Source: Adineta vaga
Taxonomy: Eukaryota > Rotifera
Reading direction: 5' to 3'
DNA: 64,000 nucleotides
NCBI GenBank assembly: GCA_021613535.1
Contig: CP075493.1
Span: 6,324,001-6,388,000, forward strand
Positions 1-14,019 of the stretch are shown one piece after another (position 1 is the first letter of the stretch; each line of letters opens with the position of its first letter). The notes under the pieces are model-generated. The model was not told the origin of the DNA. It worked only from the letters and a program-made list of their open reading frames with translations, and did not search any database. The position numbers and the translations under genes are program-made.

Positions 1-60
1 CAACGTGCTTGGTTAACACATGCATCTCGTGTATGGGATATGATAACGAAATCGAGTCAG
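1..60 (+). CDS. Possible 3' end of a coding exon (partial, left edge)
   Basis: The first 60 bases read open as 20 codons (start QRAWLTHASRVW) in frame 1 and end in CAG followed by gtagaa, a plausible splice donor at 61. Codon use resembles the other exons in the window. I do not recognise the protein, and no convincing continuation exon is visible in the next 4 kb, so the gene may run on through a long intron or this may be chance. Confidence 0.3.
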
Positions 61-3000
61 GTAGAAAAGAATGATTTCAATTTGATTTCTATATATGAAA
101 TTCTTCGGATTTGTTTAGTTGGCTGATTTTAGTCGTTTATTAACATGAAATCATTGAAAATCAATGTCCATTCATAAGGACAACTATGGTAAATGAGCAA
201 TATTAATAAAACAATCTGCATGGCAAATGATTGCTGACCGAGCAAAATAAAATCAAAAACAAAAATCGGCATGCACGTGCATGATGAGAAAGAAAATATT
301 ATCAAAATCTATCATTGAAATGACCTTCAAGAAGATAATTCGACAAAAAATACTCCAAAATATAAAATAGTCTTCTAATACAAGACTATTATTCTTTGTC
401 ATGGTCATTAATTCTTTTTTTCTCTTTTCTTTGATATTTTGCTTCTCTTCTCTCTGTTCTTTCGTTTTTGATCTTAACATATTTTTCCTTCTCTCTGGAT
501 TGACGAGTTTGTTTCCACATACGTTTATTTTTTGGGTTTCTTCATCAAATCATATTGAAAGAAAAAACAACATATACAAAGATTAAAATAACTATATTAC
601 TTTATATTTGTTCTCTCTCTCTCCTTTTCTTTTCTTTTCTTTTCTCCATGTATTCAAGTGTGCACGTATTATTTACTTATTTGTTATTATTCATCATATT
701 TGTTTTCTTTACAGTTTCTTTTTCTCCTTTTGATTCGATATATCTATGCTTATGCTCGGTTTGTTTGTTTGATCTAATAAAGAAACAGAAAAAAAAAGTT
801 GCGCTAAATTCGACTTCGTGATAATAAGAGCAATGATATATTGGTATTAAATGTCATCAACGTAATATTGACTCATTCAATATATGATCATAACATTTCG
901 AATGTTTTTTATCCTCTTCCCAGGTTTCCAATTAGCTCTTACATATGGTCTCAAACAAATATGTTGATAGAAAGATTAGTGTTTAATCAAAAAACTTGAA
1001 TCGGTTTCGTATGAAAATCTGATTCGACGAATGAGAATATGTTTTGATAACTTCATCAATGAATATAACATCTGTAGTTTTAAGAGAATTTATCGATGAT
1101 GAGAAAATCCTTTTTCCTAATCGTAGAAAATGTTTTACCCATAGATTCGTCTATATCAAAACAAAAGAACAGGAAGTTTGAGAGATAGTAACATGTTTAG
1201 CTAAGAGATATCGTATTATTCTATTATCCGTCGACACCCAGTCAATAGAAGATCCCACTAACGAGTTATCGTTTCCTGATATATTTTTTTGTTCTTTATC
1301 AAAAATATAATAATATATAACTACTACTACCACCACCACCCACACATTGTAGTCTTCAGTGGCAACAAATCTTCTTGATTGATTGTTTCTTTTGCTAATA
1401 CATCAGTTACAATACAATGAATTCAATTAATAGAAACAAATTATCTCTAACTAAATTTTCAATGAATAGAAATTAATAATTGATAGAAGACCTTTTCTTA
1501 ATCTTGCTAATATAAACTAATTAATGAAAAAAATGAATCAATATATTCATGAAAAATCAATGTCATAGACTCGAAGTAGAAATTGATCGATTAGATTGAT
1601 GATACTCTAGTGTGTGTAAAACAAGCTTGCTGTTGATGTCAATCAGAAACCAAATACCAGTATGGATAATTGAAAAGAATAAGAGAAAAACTGAAGACAT
1701 ATAAGCTTTATAATCGAATGAGACAAAACCGATTTTCTTCGTTTTTCTCTCTTTCTCATAAATACACACATGTCCTATACTGTTTTTATGTCCTTGTATT
1801 GACAATCATATTATCTATTTAGATAAAAATTTATTTGAATTTTTGATAGTTTTTTTTCTCTTTCTTTCTCACTATCACTCTCTCTCTCTCTCTTTCTCTC
1901 TCTTTCGCTTCCGTAAATGAACCGAGAAGGTAGAAAAAAACACGATTGCTGACATTGATTGAATTTCCGTTTGTGATAGAAGAGAGAAGGAACAGAATAA
2001 AATGACGCGACAGATAATTAGTTTTGCTTTTGAGAAAGAGAAAATCAAATGATATAAATAAAATTACATTTATCTTACACCTTTTCTTCTGTTTATGAAT
2101 GTTGTTTAACTGAATAACTACCTGTTACAGATTTTCTTTTTATCTCATTAACCAATCGTTGCCATTTTTATTCTAGTGAACAGTGCATTTTTTTGCTTTA
2201 TCTTATCCTGTTCTTTTTTTCTATCTCATTTTCTCTCTCGCTCTCTCTCTCTCTCTTTCTTCTCAACAAATGCACGCATATACACATACTATGGCACGGT
2301 TGATTATTCTCTCGTAGACGTCAGAAGTTCTTCTCTCTCTCTGCCGACGCGTCGCCTCAAGTCTCACAGTACCCCCTATTGTCGTTATTACACTAGGAAA
2401 GTCATATTTAAACAGATCGTTTCCTTGCTACTCGGAAGTAATATATTTTGTCATAAACGCTAGTAAATTCTAGCATAGAAATCATTTGAACTATCTCGAT
2501 ATTTATTTATTAGAACGATTAGTCTTGAAGAAAAGACAGCAAAAAGAAAATCTTCCCATTTATCATCAACTTCAGAAATATCTGACGAAACGAGTAGATA
2601 TATCATCTTTATACAAACATCTTAGTTTGACATCAAGCGGAAATCAACAAAAGAGAGATTCCAGACCAGTCTTGGACTTCTTTTTCTTCTCTATTATATT
2701 CAATATTTATTCCATACAATTGCAGATTAATCATTACATATTTCTTATCTGAATCAATTAATAAACAAGTAAGTTCTATTGAATGAATAGAATGATTTCA
2801 TTCTTATCTTTTTAATCATTTGTTGTTTTCAAATAATGGGCATCAGATGGTAAAACTAAAAGTACTCCTAGATTTTTTTCTCTCTCTCTTTGTTTCTTGT
2901 CTATTGTTGCTTTTTTTTCTATTTGGTGTTGAAAATTGAGAAAATAGTGACATATTGCGTTCGTGATAATCACGATGTGTGGGTTGTTCAATCATACGTT

Positions 3001-4209
3001 CGTGCAATTGCAATTTGATCAATATTTGTTCTATCAATGCTAGTTACGACAGTTTCCTATTGTGAAATTACACCTCGATTGCAGTCAGAGGTATCTATCG
3101 AAATATTCATCTCGAGATGATTATCAAGAAATATTGCAATAAAATAAACCCTCTTCACAAACATTGACAAGAACTTGAAGATGTGTAATATTAATCCGAT
3201 TAAGTTTTTCTCTTATTTACTTTTGTCATGACTCGTACTTTCTGACAAATATATGCACACATGTTCGCTTGATTATCATCTTATTATCAGAAATTTTTCT
3301 TCTCATGCTAGTGGCCATCAAACGAATTTGTAAATATCAATAATATATCAGATTTTGCTTTTCTTTTGCTTGTTATTCTACTATGGATAGTATTGATTGT
3401 ACGGATATACGTATTTTCATAATCTTTTATTCCTTTTTTTTTCTTCTTGCGCCTAAAGATTCTAAACATATCGATATTTCATCTCGTGCATCAGCTCGAC
3501 ATTCTCTTTTACCAAAAGTGTTATGTTTGATCGTTTCGATGAAGAAACCTTCTCATAAAAAACATTATTCGTTTGTATATGGAAAGAAGAATTGTCTTTG
3601 ATAATGCATAGAATAGCATATATATGCACTATCGTCACAAGCACGTCAAAACGACCACTAGACAGACATCTGAAAGATTCTCAAGCGACAAATAGAATAT
3701 GTCGCATGAAAATACTGTATTAATTACGACAGTAGTTTGAAGATCAAAAAGAAAACGGAAGACCACGACAGAGAATTATTAATCGTTGTAGAGTGGATTG
3801 TATGGTTTTGTGTTTTTTTTCTAGTATGTTTGTTCCTAAGCGATTGAAGACAACAAAGAAATAATCTAGGATTATATCAATATATTTTTGTTTTTGAATG
3901 GTCTTCTATAGTTTAATTCGACAAGACAAGTAAGTATTGTTGAATAAATCATATAGAAAATCAATCTATTTGGTTCTTTTTCTTTTTCTATGATTGCATA
4001 AGTTAAGACGATAAATTCTCGGGTGAATTAGTATAGTTTTGCGAAGAAAAAGAAAGAAGATTTATGAATATCTTATCTTGGTTTGATTTCTAAGAAATTA
4101 TTCTGTTGTTTAGTGATCAAGACTATCTCGTCATCAAATTGTCGTTTTTATTGTTTTGTTACATCCGTTGTTGTCGTTGTTGTCATTGTCTCATTATCTT
4201 GCGTTCATC
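61..4209. other. Gene-poor AT-rich stretch
   Basis: No ORF here has coding-like composition. It contains pyrimidine-rich microsatellite tracts, notably (TC)n near 1876-1914 and near 2228-2262, and many T-rich runs. The open frames that exist (for example 2176-2463) sit on these tracts. The last part presumably includes the promoter and 5' UTR of the receptor gene that follows. Confidence 0.5.
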
Positions 4210-6746
4210 ATGTTTAAACTCAAAAGAAAATCTCAACCACCGACAACAGCACCATCATCAAGCAGTGTTAGTCGTACAACTTTACTTGTTTCTTCGTCTT
4301 CTGCTTGTCCTACACGTCATTATTATTATCATCATCATCATAAGAATGTTTCATCGTCATCATCTACCTCAGTCTCACCACAATATAGCACCTATCAAAA
4401 AACCTCTCGTCAACGACGAAATGAAGAAAATCTTTCGAATACACGATCATCACGTCCCAAACAATTTCTTGGTTATTTCCGTTGTTGCTGCTATCATTTA
4501 TGTTCATGCACATGTGAATGTTCTATTCCATCGAATACATTTTCAAATGGTAATGCTTCATCAATATTTACTCGACAGAATTGTGCAAGTACATCATCAA
4601 TTAGTTCATCCTACTATCGTCGTTAAAAAATTAGACATTTTCATTGATTTTCTTCTTTCAACTGATCATTTACGTGGCTATTTTTCCGAAAGATATCTTC
4701 TCGAAAGAAAACCAAAGAAAATTTTCCTACCGAAATTAACATTAGCTGTTCTTCTACTTTCATCTCTATTTCCCTTGACATTTGCAACTACATTACCACC
4801 ATCATCAGCACAACAGATCACAACTGTTAATCGTGATTTATATATTTTCGGTAGTTTTCCATTGAATTCTTCATCAATTACATTTTCATTTGCTCGAAAA
4901 CCACAATGGCATGCAGGATGCTGTATACGTTCAAATAAAACTCTTCTACCTGCTTGCCTTCCATCATTAAATTCAACATTCAATGATCTTGTAGCAGAGA
5001 ATTTCAATGATAAATTCTATTCAAGTGATTTTCTTAATGATCAAACATTATTTTGTCAACGATACAATACATTTCGAAGATTAACATCGAAACAATTAGC
5101 GATATTCACTTATATGATTGTTGTTATTGGAATTATATTCAATACCTTTGTTTTTATTGTCCTAATGTGCGGTTCATTAAGACGATCAACATCCTTTGCA
5201 TTATTTTTAGCCTTGACATGTTTCGATTTATTAAGTTTAGCATCAAGTGTCTTTGCTCTTCTCTTTCGAACTGTTATGACATATTTAAAAACATCCGCAT
5301 CCTTTTGTAAACTATTTGGTATTTTTTTCTTATATTTTCGGCAATGTTCATCAACAACATTATTATTAATAGCTATTGAACGTTGTATTGTTATTAAATA
5401 TCCATTTTGTCGACATACATTCGATCGATTTCGTTTACCATTATTATGTTTTATTATGTTTATATTTGTTGCACCAATTCCATTTGATTTCATATTCTAT
5501 ACAAGTGGTTCATTACATTGTGAAGCATTTGATACAACTCATGCACATTATTATCAAATATTTCGAGGCTTTTTTACTGTATTTTCTTATGCAATGGTAC
5601 CATTTGTTGGAATATCGATCAGTAATTTTTTGATTATTATGGAATTGAAAAAGTCGAAAAAACGTTTTATGACCAAAGATGAAGATGGTACTATGAGACG
5701 TTTTTCAACCAAGTAAGTCCAATTTTGTGCTTGAGTGCAAATACTTCAACAAAACTTGTGTAAATCATTAGATTCAAAGATGATTTTTAATTAGAGTTTT
5801 GACGTGCCTGATGAGAATGTAAGCTGATATCATATCATTATCATCAGTAACGGCATAGAATATAACTTTATTAGAGCTCAAAGTGAGATAGTTATCATGA
5901 ATCGATTATCGTCAATAATGTCATACTTCATATAAGGAATAACGATTGTATTATTCATTCATATTAAATCATTTATTAAAAAATAGATAAAGATCTTATT
6001 TGACATTATTGATTTCTTCTTTTGTAAATTTTAGTGTTGTGGATAAACGAGGTACAACAGTAATGTTATTAGTTGCATCGTTTGCTTTTGTTCTTCTTCT
6101 TGGTCCATTCTATGTCCATTGGTGTATAGCATATCTATTTTATTATTATCCTCAATGTCAATTTACTCGAAATCTTTATGAAAATGTTCAAGTATGTATG
6201 GGTGTTTTTCATCCATATTTAACCGTTATTGAAAAAGGTATGAGAGAATCAAATCATGCCATTAATTTTCTTCTCTATTGGTCAACATCGACACGTTTTC
6301 GTTTGGATTTTAAACGTATAAGTCGTCGATTATTTTTACAAATCTTTGGTACATCAATTCTATTTTTATATCGACATATTTGTTTTTGTTGTACAGAACC
6401 ATCATGTCTTGTTACACTTGAACGACATGTGTCAGATACAACAGATTTAGATTCATCTTATGAATCGAATCGAAAAAATCATACAGCTTATAAAACTTCA
6501 CATTACTATTCAAATTATGAACGACGACGTCAACATCAACTAGTTCAAGCAACTTTATTAAATAATACAATTCAAACAGATGCAAATTTAACTCCAGCAG
6601 CATCATTACATACCTTAACAGCTAATACAGCGAAAACAGTACGAATGTTAACATGGAATCCTCATGATCCAATGATGCGTCATCTTGAAAGTCGACGACA
6701 AGCAACACGTTTATCTAAACAGCTTTCGACATCCGGTGCTGTTTAA
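4210..6746 (+). CDS. Rhodopsin-like (class A) G-protein-coupled receptor
   Basis: Seven hydrophobic segments in the usual order. TM1 contains GIIFNTF (Asn 1.50). TM2 contains LTCFDLL (Asp 2.50). TM3 begins at a Cys and ends in AIERCIVIKYP, an ERC version of the DRY motif. TM5 ends before a basic loop, and TM6 and TM7 lie on the second long exon. TM7 ends HAINFLLY, a variant NPxxY with the Pro replaced. My exons are 4210-4549, 4605-5712 and 6035-6746, which total 2160 nt in phase (719 aa). The 55-nt intron at 4550-4604 moves the Ser/His-rich N-terminal frame (starting MFKLKRKS) into the receptor frame. The unspliced alternative starts at 4106. A signal-peptide-like hydrophobic stretch (LTLAVLLLSSLFPLTFA, near 4739) lies well inside, so the true N-terminus is not settled. 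It resembles the peptide/FMRFamide-receptor-like families expanded in rotifers. The ligand is unknown. Confidence 0.85.
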
Positions 6747-8142
6747 AACTTTAGAATTTATTTTTCTCTTTTATTTTCTTCAATATGTATTTTCTTTCTT
6801 TCTTTCTTTCTTTTTTGTTTGGTCTTCGTGAATAATCTGCAGTATCGATGCAAACTAATCTTTAATTTCATTCTGACAGATCTGTCATTTCCTCAAGACG
6901 AAGATCAACGCCTCCAAATGAATCTAATTAAAACTAAATGATATTGTTTCAAAAGTTTCTTTTTTTTCCGGTTATCCAATGTCGTCAATAATCTTTGTTG
7001 ACTGTGATTGACAAAGAGATAATTATCTTGTTGTATGTCATAAAATACATTAGTTAAAAGCAATATCTTGCCTTCAAAAATAAATGATGCAAATAAATAA
7101 CAATTTCTTCTATTTATGTCAAATGACGGAAACAAATAATCGAAAAGATGATTCTTTTCTTAGAATGCACTCATCATCACCTACGACCGACAAATATCTT
7201 CTATTCAATATATAATAGATTCTTTTCACAATTATTGAAGATTTACCAAAGAAAATCAGCGCTTAAATTAAGGTACTTTTTTTTATTAGTCTTGGATTAC
7301 TCGAAGAAATGAAAACATATCTTGCTGTATAAAAAGTAGCTTAGATTTATCTTCATCCTTTTGAATATATGAAAGAATAATATGTTCATTCAAAACATCG
7401 AAATAACATGCTCATTGAATTCTGATGTTATACATGCTCAAATAGAAATCTAAACATATGAATGAACAAACGAATATGAAGAGGAAAAATAGTTGATGAT
7501 CATATTACAAATACGATGAATTCTATCTGATCTGTTAATAGTTGACTTTCTGTTTTTCATACGATTCAATCATGTAAATATCATTCATGGGTGTCAATTC
7601 GCACGAATACTTTATCAGACACAATCACATATCTTCGAATCGGATACAAATCAAATATCATTGTCTACTCAACCTTTGTATCCATTGACAGATCAGATAA
7701 TTTCAACACATTCAATTGGTATTATATATCGTCTAGGAGATGTTTATCTCCTGCCAGTGCTTCTTCTTCTTCTTCTTTTTCTTTTTCTTCATTGTCCACA
7801 TTGTTATGACCATGAATTGTGAATCTACTATTGTTGATAGACATAGAAATTTTGATAAAGATTACATCAATGTCATTTGGAACGTCTATATATATTGCAA
7901 AATAATTCATTGTTTATAGTCAGTAAATTTGTTAAAAATAATAAGATATGAAGAAGTATCATTGAAAAATATTCATCATTTCTGTGTATTGGTTGATATG
8001 TACTCAAGAAATCGCTTGAGGGTTAAATAAATAAGTTGTTATAATTCTCAATTTCTATTTCAATCAAGTTAGTTATTGGTAAATCTATTACAAGTATGAA
8101 TATAAATTGTTTTTACATATCTTAGAAAATCATATTCGATTA
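6747..8142. other. Intergenic, receptor 3' flank
   Basis: It begins with a T-rich 3' UTR-like region including a (TTTC)n tract near 6795-6814. No coding-like frame is seen. A (TCT)n tract near 7765-7795 creates spurious Ser-rich ORFs on one strand and Glu-rich ORFs on the other. Confidence 0.45.
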
Positions 8143-8624
8143 ATGACTTCTCCAGTCTACAATGAAAGTAATTTTCCTTTTACAATCACATACATCGAAT
8201 CGAGCAATCGTACCACTGAAATCTCATTTATTAATTCATCGTGTCAAAATAGATGTAACTATCCTGAATTGTATGAATGTCATTCAATAACTCTTTGACG
8301 TTACCATCAAATTTCTTTCGATCAACTGCAATCAAATAAAACTAATCTCAACTGTCTATATCCATTAGATACTCACTATATTTCATGTATCATTATCATG
8401 AAGTGATATCTGATTGTAACAATGACAAACCATTATTATCTTGTTCAAATGGTTATATTTGTCGATATATACAAGATTCACTACTTAATCATATCAATAA
8501 ATCTATTTTAACATCGACATTTATATTCTTAATTTTACTTATTAGTACTTTTTTAATTATAATCATATCGATGGAAATCCAATCACCCAATAGAACGCAT
8601 GTTGACATTTTGATAATACACTAG
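8143..8624 (+). pseudogene. Broken ORF for a small single-pass membrane protein
   Basis: An open frame from ATG 8143 (MTSPVYNESNFPF) has several N-glycosylation-like Asn-X-Ser/Thr sites and four Cys. It hits TGA at 8296-8298, stays open in the same frame for about another 100 nt, and then a +1/-1 shift near 8385 continues as a Cys-containing segment followed by a strong transmembrane helix (FIFLILLISTFLIIIISM) and a short tail. Codon use looks coding throughout. With a stop and a frame change it reads as a decayed gene, or as one with consensus errors. I do not recognise a family. Confidence 0.35.
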
Positions 8625-11323
8625 ATAGTCATATTATTTAAGGTAAAATTATCTTTGCTCTTTTTCATGATAATAGAAAAGAAAACATGCATCAAACTGA
8701 ATTCGTGAATATCCTTTTTATCTCTAATCACATTAACACTAACATACAAGAACAAATGGTAATCTAATAATAGGAAAAAAAGCGGTTTGCTTGTGCCAAA
8801 AGGAAAATCATATCAAACTCGAAAAATTTATCGAATAAAGACAAATAATATTTTAAGCAAATCAGTTCTTCTGATCAGAAAGAAAAAACAATATTCTCGA
8901 TCATAATCATTTTTTTTTCTTTCTTCCTTTCTCTCTTTATTAAACTATCAATTGAATACTTTTAAAAATCGATTACTTCAACATATTCGAATTGAGTACA
9001 CAAAAAAATAATAATAATTTACATATACACATGTGACCATGACCTTAAAACGTAGATCAACAAAGCAAGGCAAGACAATTATGTCTTATCACCATATGCT
9101 TTTATTCGATGATTTTGCTTCTGAATTGTACTACACATTCTGTACTAAATCATATAAATGTTCTAAATTGGCACTTGTCATCAACGAATATTTCTTCGTA
9201 TTTATGTTGACAGAATCTTCCAAGACAAAGAAGGACAATAGCTTACAACATTATTGTACTAGGTTGTTACACCGAAGTGTTATGTCGATTGATAGTCTCT
9301 AAATTGTTCTTGAACATTCAAGATAGATATTGGAACAAGAAAAAGAACTTTTTCTTTTTTTTCTTCTTATTTTCAATGATTTTATACTAATCGAATAATA
9401 TTCTGTTATGTATAAGGGAAAAATTTGAATATTATTTCCACTTGAAAAATGATTTGATAGAATACGATTAGAAATTTCTGTTCATAATACAATGTTAAAT
9501 CATTGCGGTGAATAAAATAAATATTACTTAGTGATGAAATGATCATATTTATTTCATAAGTATAACATTATGAATCATCGATTGCGTTGATTACAGAATA
9601 GTAAAAGAAGAAGAAAAAAACGAAAGAGAAATTACGAGTGAACTTGATTGTTCAACGTTAAATATTAAATGATCTTATCAATCATCACGTCAACCCAACT
9701 TCCTCCTTTTTTTTCCTAAAGGAATGATTAGAATCGATCGTATTCTATCAAATCAATGTTTCTAATCTAAAAACTTTCTTTAGCTATCACTATTTTTCTT
9801 CTCTTATCTTCTTTGGACATCACTCTATTGAAAGAAAGAACGAAGACGAAGATAATATTGTTACGGAGAATGATCCTGACAGACTGCTTCATGTCAACAA
9901 CAATTGTGTTAGCAGACAACTAATGCTTATTCTGACGTTTTCTTTCTCTCTCTTTTCTAATCGACCAAATGCAAATCAATTTTCTTTTCTCGAATATTAC
10001 AGATCTATTGTAAATGATGATAATGATGATATATAGGAGAGAATTCTACTTAGAAACAAATGATGATAGTGATGATGATTTAACCTTAACTGATAGGGTG
10101 CCACTTCTTTCTATTATCTGATGATGAAGAACGTGTGTATTGATGCATAGATGTACGGCTAATCAAGAACACATTTACGTATACTGCCAATGATATGACC
10201 GAGCCGGCCGATACTATGACAAGTATGTAACAATTGCTTTCTCAGCCGTTCTTTCTGTTTCAAATCAACAGATGCCATTTAGATGAGTGGATATGCCTAC
10301 ATTCGTATGCGTATGTGTGTGTGTGATTACCGCCGCGCCATTCGTTCTTCCCGTTATAACAGCAGCAGTAACCACAGCGGCATGCGAATAAAAATTTAAC
10401 GAACCTTTATACCTCGTAACCACATCTTTTTCATATATGTTTATACCGTTCTTTACATTCGTTCTCTTCTTCGTCTTCTCGACATACAAGATCATAGGAG
10501 TAATGATTGTAGTAAAGCATTTTAAGTATATGTATGTATGTATGTATGTGTGTGTGTGTATGTTGAACGAATAAAAGAAAGGAGATCCTTCTTTTCTTGT
10601 CTCATTTTTTTGGAGAAAGAGAGACCTAGAGAAAGAGAGAGCGAGAGCGAGAGCGAGAGAGAAAGAACAAAAGAGAAACAAGCAAGTACAAGATAATGTT
10701 TCGTTTCTTATCACTCTTATTCATCCCATCCATTCTTACTGTTCTCTCTTTCTCTTTTTTTTTGCAAAGAACATAATCGCGCGCATACGCTTCGTATCCT
10801 ATATCATCTTTAGGAGAATTTGGATTGTCGACGACGTGGTAGCAGAATTAGTAATATTGTCAATTTCATTGTAATATTGTTCCATGAACAAACATCGATA
10901 TCAATCATGACAATAACTTGCTCTTTATCAACAACTCTCATTTGATTTGACTTGATTCGGTAAGCAATCTATCATGATCAATATAATTTTAATTTAAACA
11001 AATGCTGATCATGTGCTTTGTTTAAATACATCTATACATATACTTATATTCATATCCATTTACATATCTCCACCCCTTTCAAGTTAATCTTCCCTATGAA
11101 TATAATGTCGTGTTTGCATCTCTTTTACTACTCTCTTTTTTTCTCTTTTATACAGATTTATAACCTGTACCAATATCGGATCACCATTTAAGTATCGTCG
11201 ATGAATTGTCACATCGATGTAATGCTGTCTTACATACATCGAATTTATCGTAACAAAAAGTGCGATTAACAATAGGTATTAAGAATAGTTATATCTTCAT
11301 CTTCTTTAATACCACCAATCAAA
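8625..11323. other. Gene-poor stretch with microsatellites
   Basis: No supported gene. It contains A/T-rich runs, GAT-rich repeats near 10010-10080, a TATG/TG microsatellite near 10526-10561 and a purine-rich AGAG tract near 10615-10665. The ORF on the minus strand at 10265-10714 is made from these tracts. Confidence 0.45.
10526..10561. repeat. Microsatellite (TATG)n grading into (TG)n
   Basis: About five TATG units run directly into TG dinucleotides. Confidence 0.9.
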
Positions 11324-13970
11324 ATGAACGATTATGAACGACGTTTCAAACGTTCACTACAAAAATTGACTGTACCTTTATGGTATACTGATGCCATTCC
11401 ATCGTCAACTATTCCCAATAGTAGTAGTAAACAATCGATTATCTCGACACCATCTATACCATGGAAAACTTATTATCGACAAACGCAACGTACACCGGAA
11501 ATAATTCATTTACAACATCCATATAATTATCGTTCGTGTCGTTCGTCATTGGCAACATCACCGTCACCGTCTATTCATTCTTGGCATCCAAATCATATGA
11601 TTGAAGGAATGACCTTTTCTTTATTAAAACCTTCAACATCACGGCGCCATCAAAAATATGAAAAGGGCATTGATCGTGTATCAAAATCAAGTCGTTGGTA
11701 TCAACCGACCCAGTTTATAGATAATCAAACAACAAATAGTCAAACAGGTAGATTTAAAAATATTTTATTTTAAACTAGAAATCGATCGTCATCATCATCA
11801 TCATCAAAGAAGAAAAGAAATCGTTTAATAAAGGAGGACTTGATGTTTATTTGATGCTTTTTTGTATAATTGTACAAGGGCATTATGACTAACCATATGG
11901 TTTCTTCGTGAAATTGTCGATTAGCAGATTTTTATCGCCACTTGTACGCTTCCTAGACGTACAGGATTGTGTCGCATATTGGCAAGAAAAAAATTATCGT
12001 TTTTTGTCTTTTTCTTCTCGTCTCCTCTTGCTATCTTCCACTGGTGTCTCGCCTTGTATTATATGTACATTGATGCGTTGTCACACGAAACATACTGATC
12101 AAAAGTAAATTGAATCAAAGGGAAAATTGAATTGTATATACACGGTTTAATGAACCGAGCAGAATAAATATTTCTTATTAGATGACAAATTTCGATTTTA
12201 CTGATTTAAATCTAAGATCAGTTTGTTTCGGAAATATGACATTCTCAATGACAAACGACTGTGACATGTGTGCAGTCTGTTATTTAATGAATGTCTATCG
12301 TAATTCTTTCGTAGATTGAGTGATTACGAAAAGAAATTGAATTAGAACTAGAACACAGTCTTCTCCATAGAATATAAGGGATCTCATAAGAGTAAAAGTA
12401 AAGAATAATATTTGAGCTATATAATCTTGAGGTATCGATCAAATCAAATGGCTTCATTTTCATATAATGAGGCAATAGACAAGCATGCGCCAACTAATAT
12501 TCTTCTGTGAATAAAAAAAAGAAAGGAAAACGTGCAATATGTGCACCAATTGTGCATGTGTGTGTTCTTTTTTTTCAAGGTCTAGTGAATAATGAGATGA
12601 ATATGTTCTTTTACAGGTACAATCAAAACATCAACATCAATCAGACATAATCAACAATCGACAACGAATAATCACTATGATGCACCGAAATTTTACTATA
12701 ATAATGATGATGACGAAAGTTTAATCTTTAAATCGAATTGTTTGGTTACTAATGGTAGCCCTGAAAATATTCTCGTCAACAGGCCAACTAACAATGTGAT
12801 TGCAAACGATAAGGTTGGTATACGTTCTTTGCATGTCGCGTTTCTTTTTTTCTTCTCTTCTTTTCCCTCTTCTTTTTTTTCGCATATAAAAAGAACAAGA
12901 TAAAAAGCAAGTTTGTCGTTAATTGTTTTTGTCTTCTAGCAACAAGACAATCATCTTAATTCAAATGAATCTCAAATAATGCCTATGGCGGAGTAAGAAA
13001 AACAAATCAGTTTTAATTTTTACTATCAAATCATTTTATTTTTCTTTGATTTCTTTTAGGATACAAGAAGCTTTCAGTCATCTTGAATCAAAAGATCTAA
13101 ATGATAAAGCAGAAGATAAACGATCATTATTTATAGACAAGACAAGACCTAAAACAGATTTATCATTATCAAACGATCAGATTAATTATAATGTATTGTT
13201 AGAGCGTACGGCCAATAATTTGGTTCAAGCAGTACTTTCTGATATATATTTATTAGAAAATCATGATGATGACGATGATGATGATGAAAAAAATCGTGGT
13301 GTAAGAGAATTATCTGACGATGAAAATGGTCTTCGAGAATTAGATGAAAATGATATGAATGATACAGATGAATTTATTGTTTTTGCTACAAATGCAGACA
13401 TATCAGACGAGGATCAACTATCGCATACACCACGATGTAGCCTAAATAGACTATATACATTTTCAAGACCACATAATTATAATCATGGTAGCAGCAATAA
13501 TATGGATAGTTCAAAACAAACAACTTCCGAACAGGTATGTCGAAAAGAAAAACACGAAATTAATTTCATGGAAATTTTCGTCGAAATCTATTCAGTTGTA
13601 GTAAACAGATATGTGTACATTGAAAAATAAAAAGAACTAACGTTTAGTAAGTAATCAGTAGACAAACAACGAACTATCAATTATCTATTTGCTTTTTGTC
13701 TTGTCTGACGCGTGTGTATTACCATATGCGTCGATTTCCAAGGAGAATTCTGTCGTATTTGTCTTTCATGTCGATTTGACATAATCAGAAGAGAAAACGA
13801 AAATTTTTCTTCTTTCTTTTTCGTTTAAATAAATCTCAAGGTTTATTAATTGTCGCTTTTCGTTTTGTTACCTGTATAATTGTAATCTATGTGTCGTGCT
13901 TTCGTGTATGATATGTGATTAGGACCATCAAATTCAAGGAAAGATTCTCCGTTCGCTTATGTATACCTTT

Positions 13971-14019
<49 letters not shown>

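Noticed and set aside
2176-2752. Two plus-strand ORFs of 95 and 88 aa
   Set aside because: The first sits on a (TC)n tract; neither shows family or codon support.
4678-5493. Minus-strand ORFs of 109 and 127 aa
   Set aside because: Antisense shadows of the GPCR exon.
9033-9302. 89-aa plus-strand ORF starting MTMTLKRRSTK
   Set aside because: No domain, no splice partners, and composition not clearly coding.
10265-10714. 149-aa minus-strand ORF
   Set aside because: Built from microsatellites (TATG, AGAG, GTGT tracts); low complexity and no splice or codon support.
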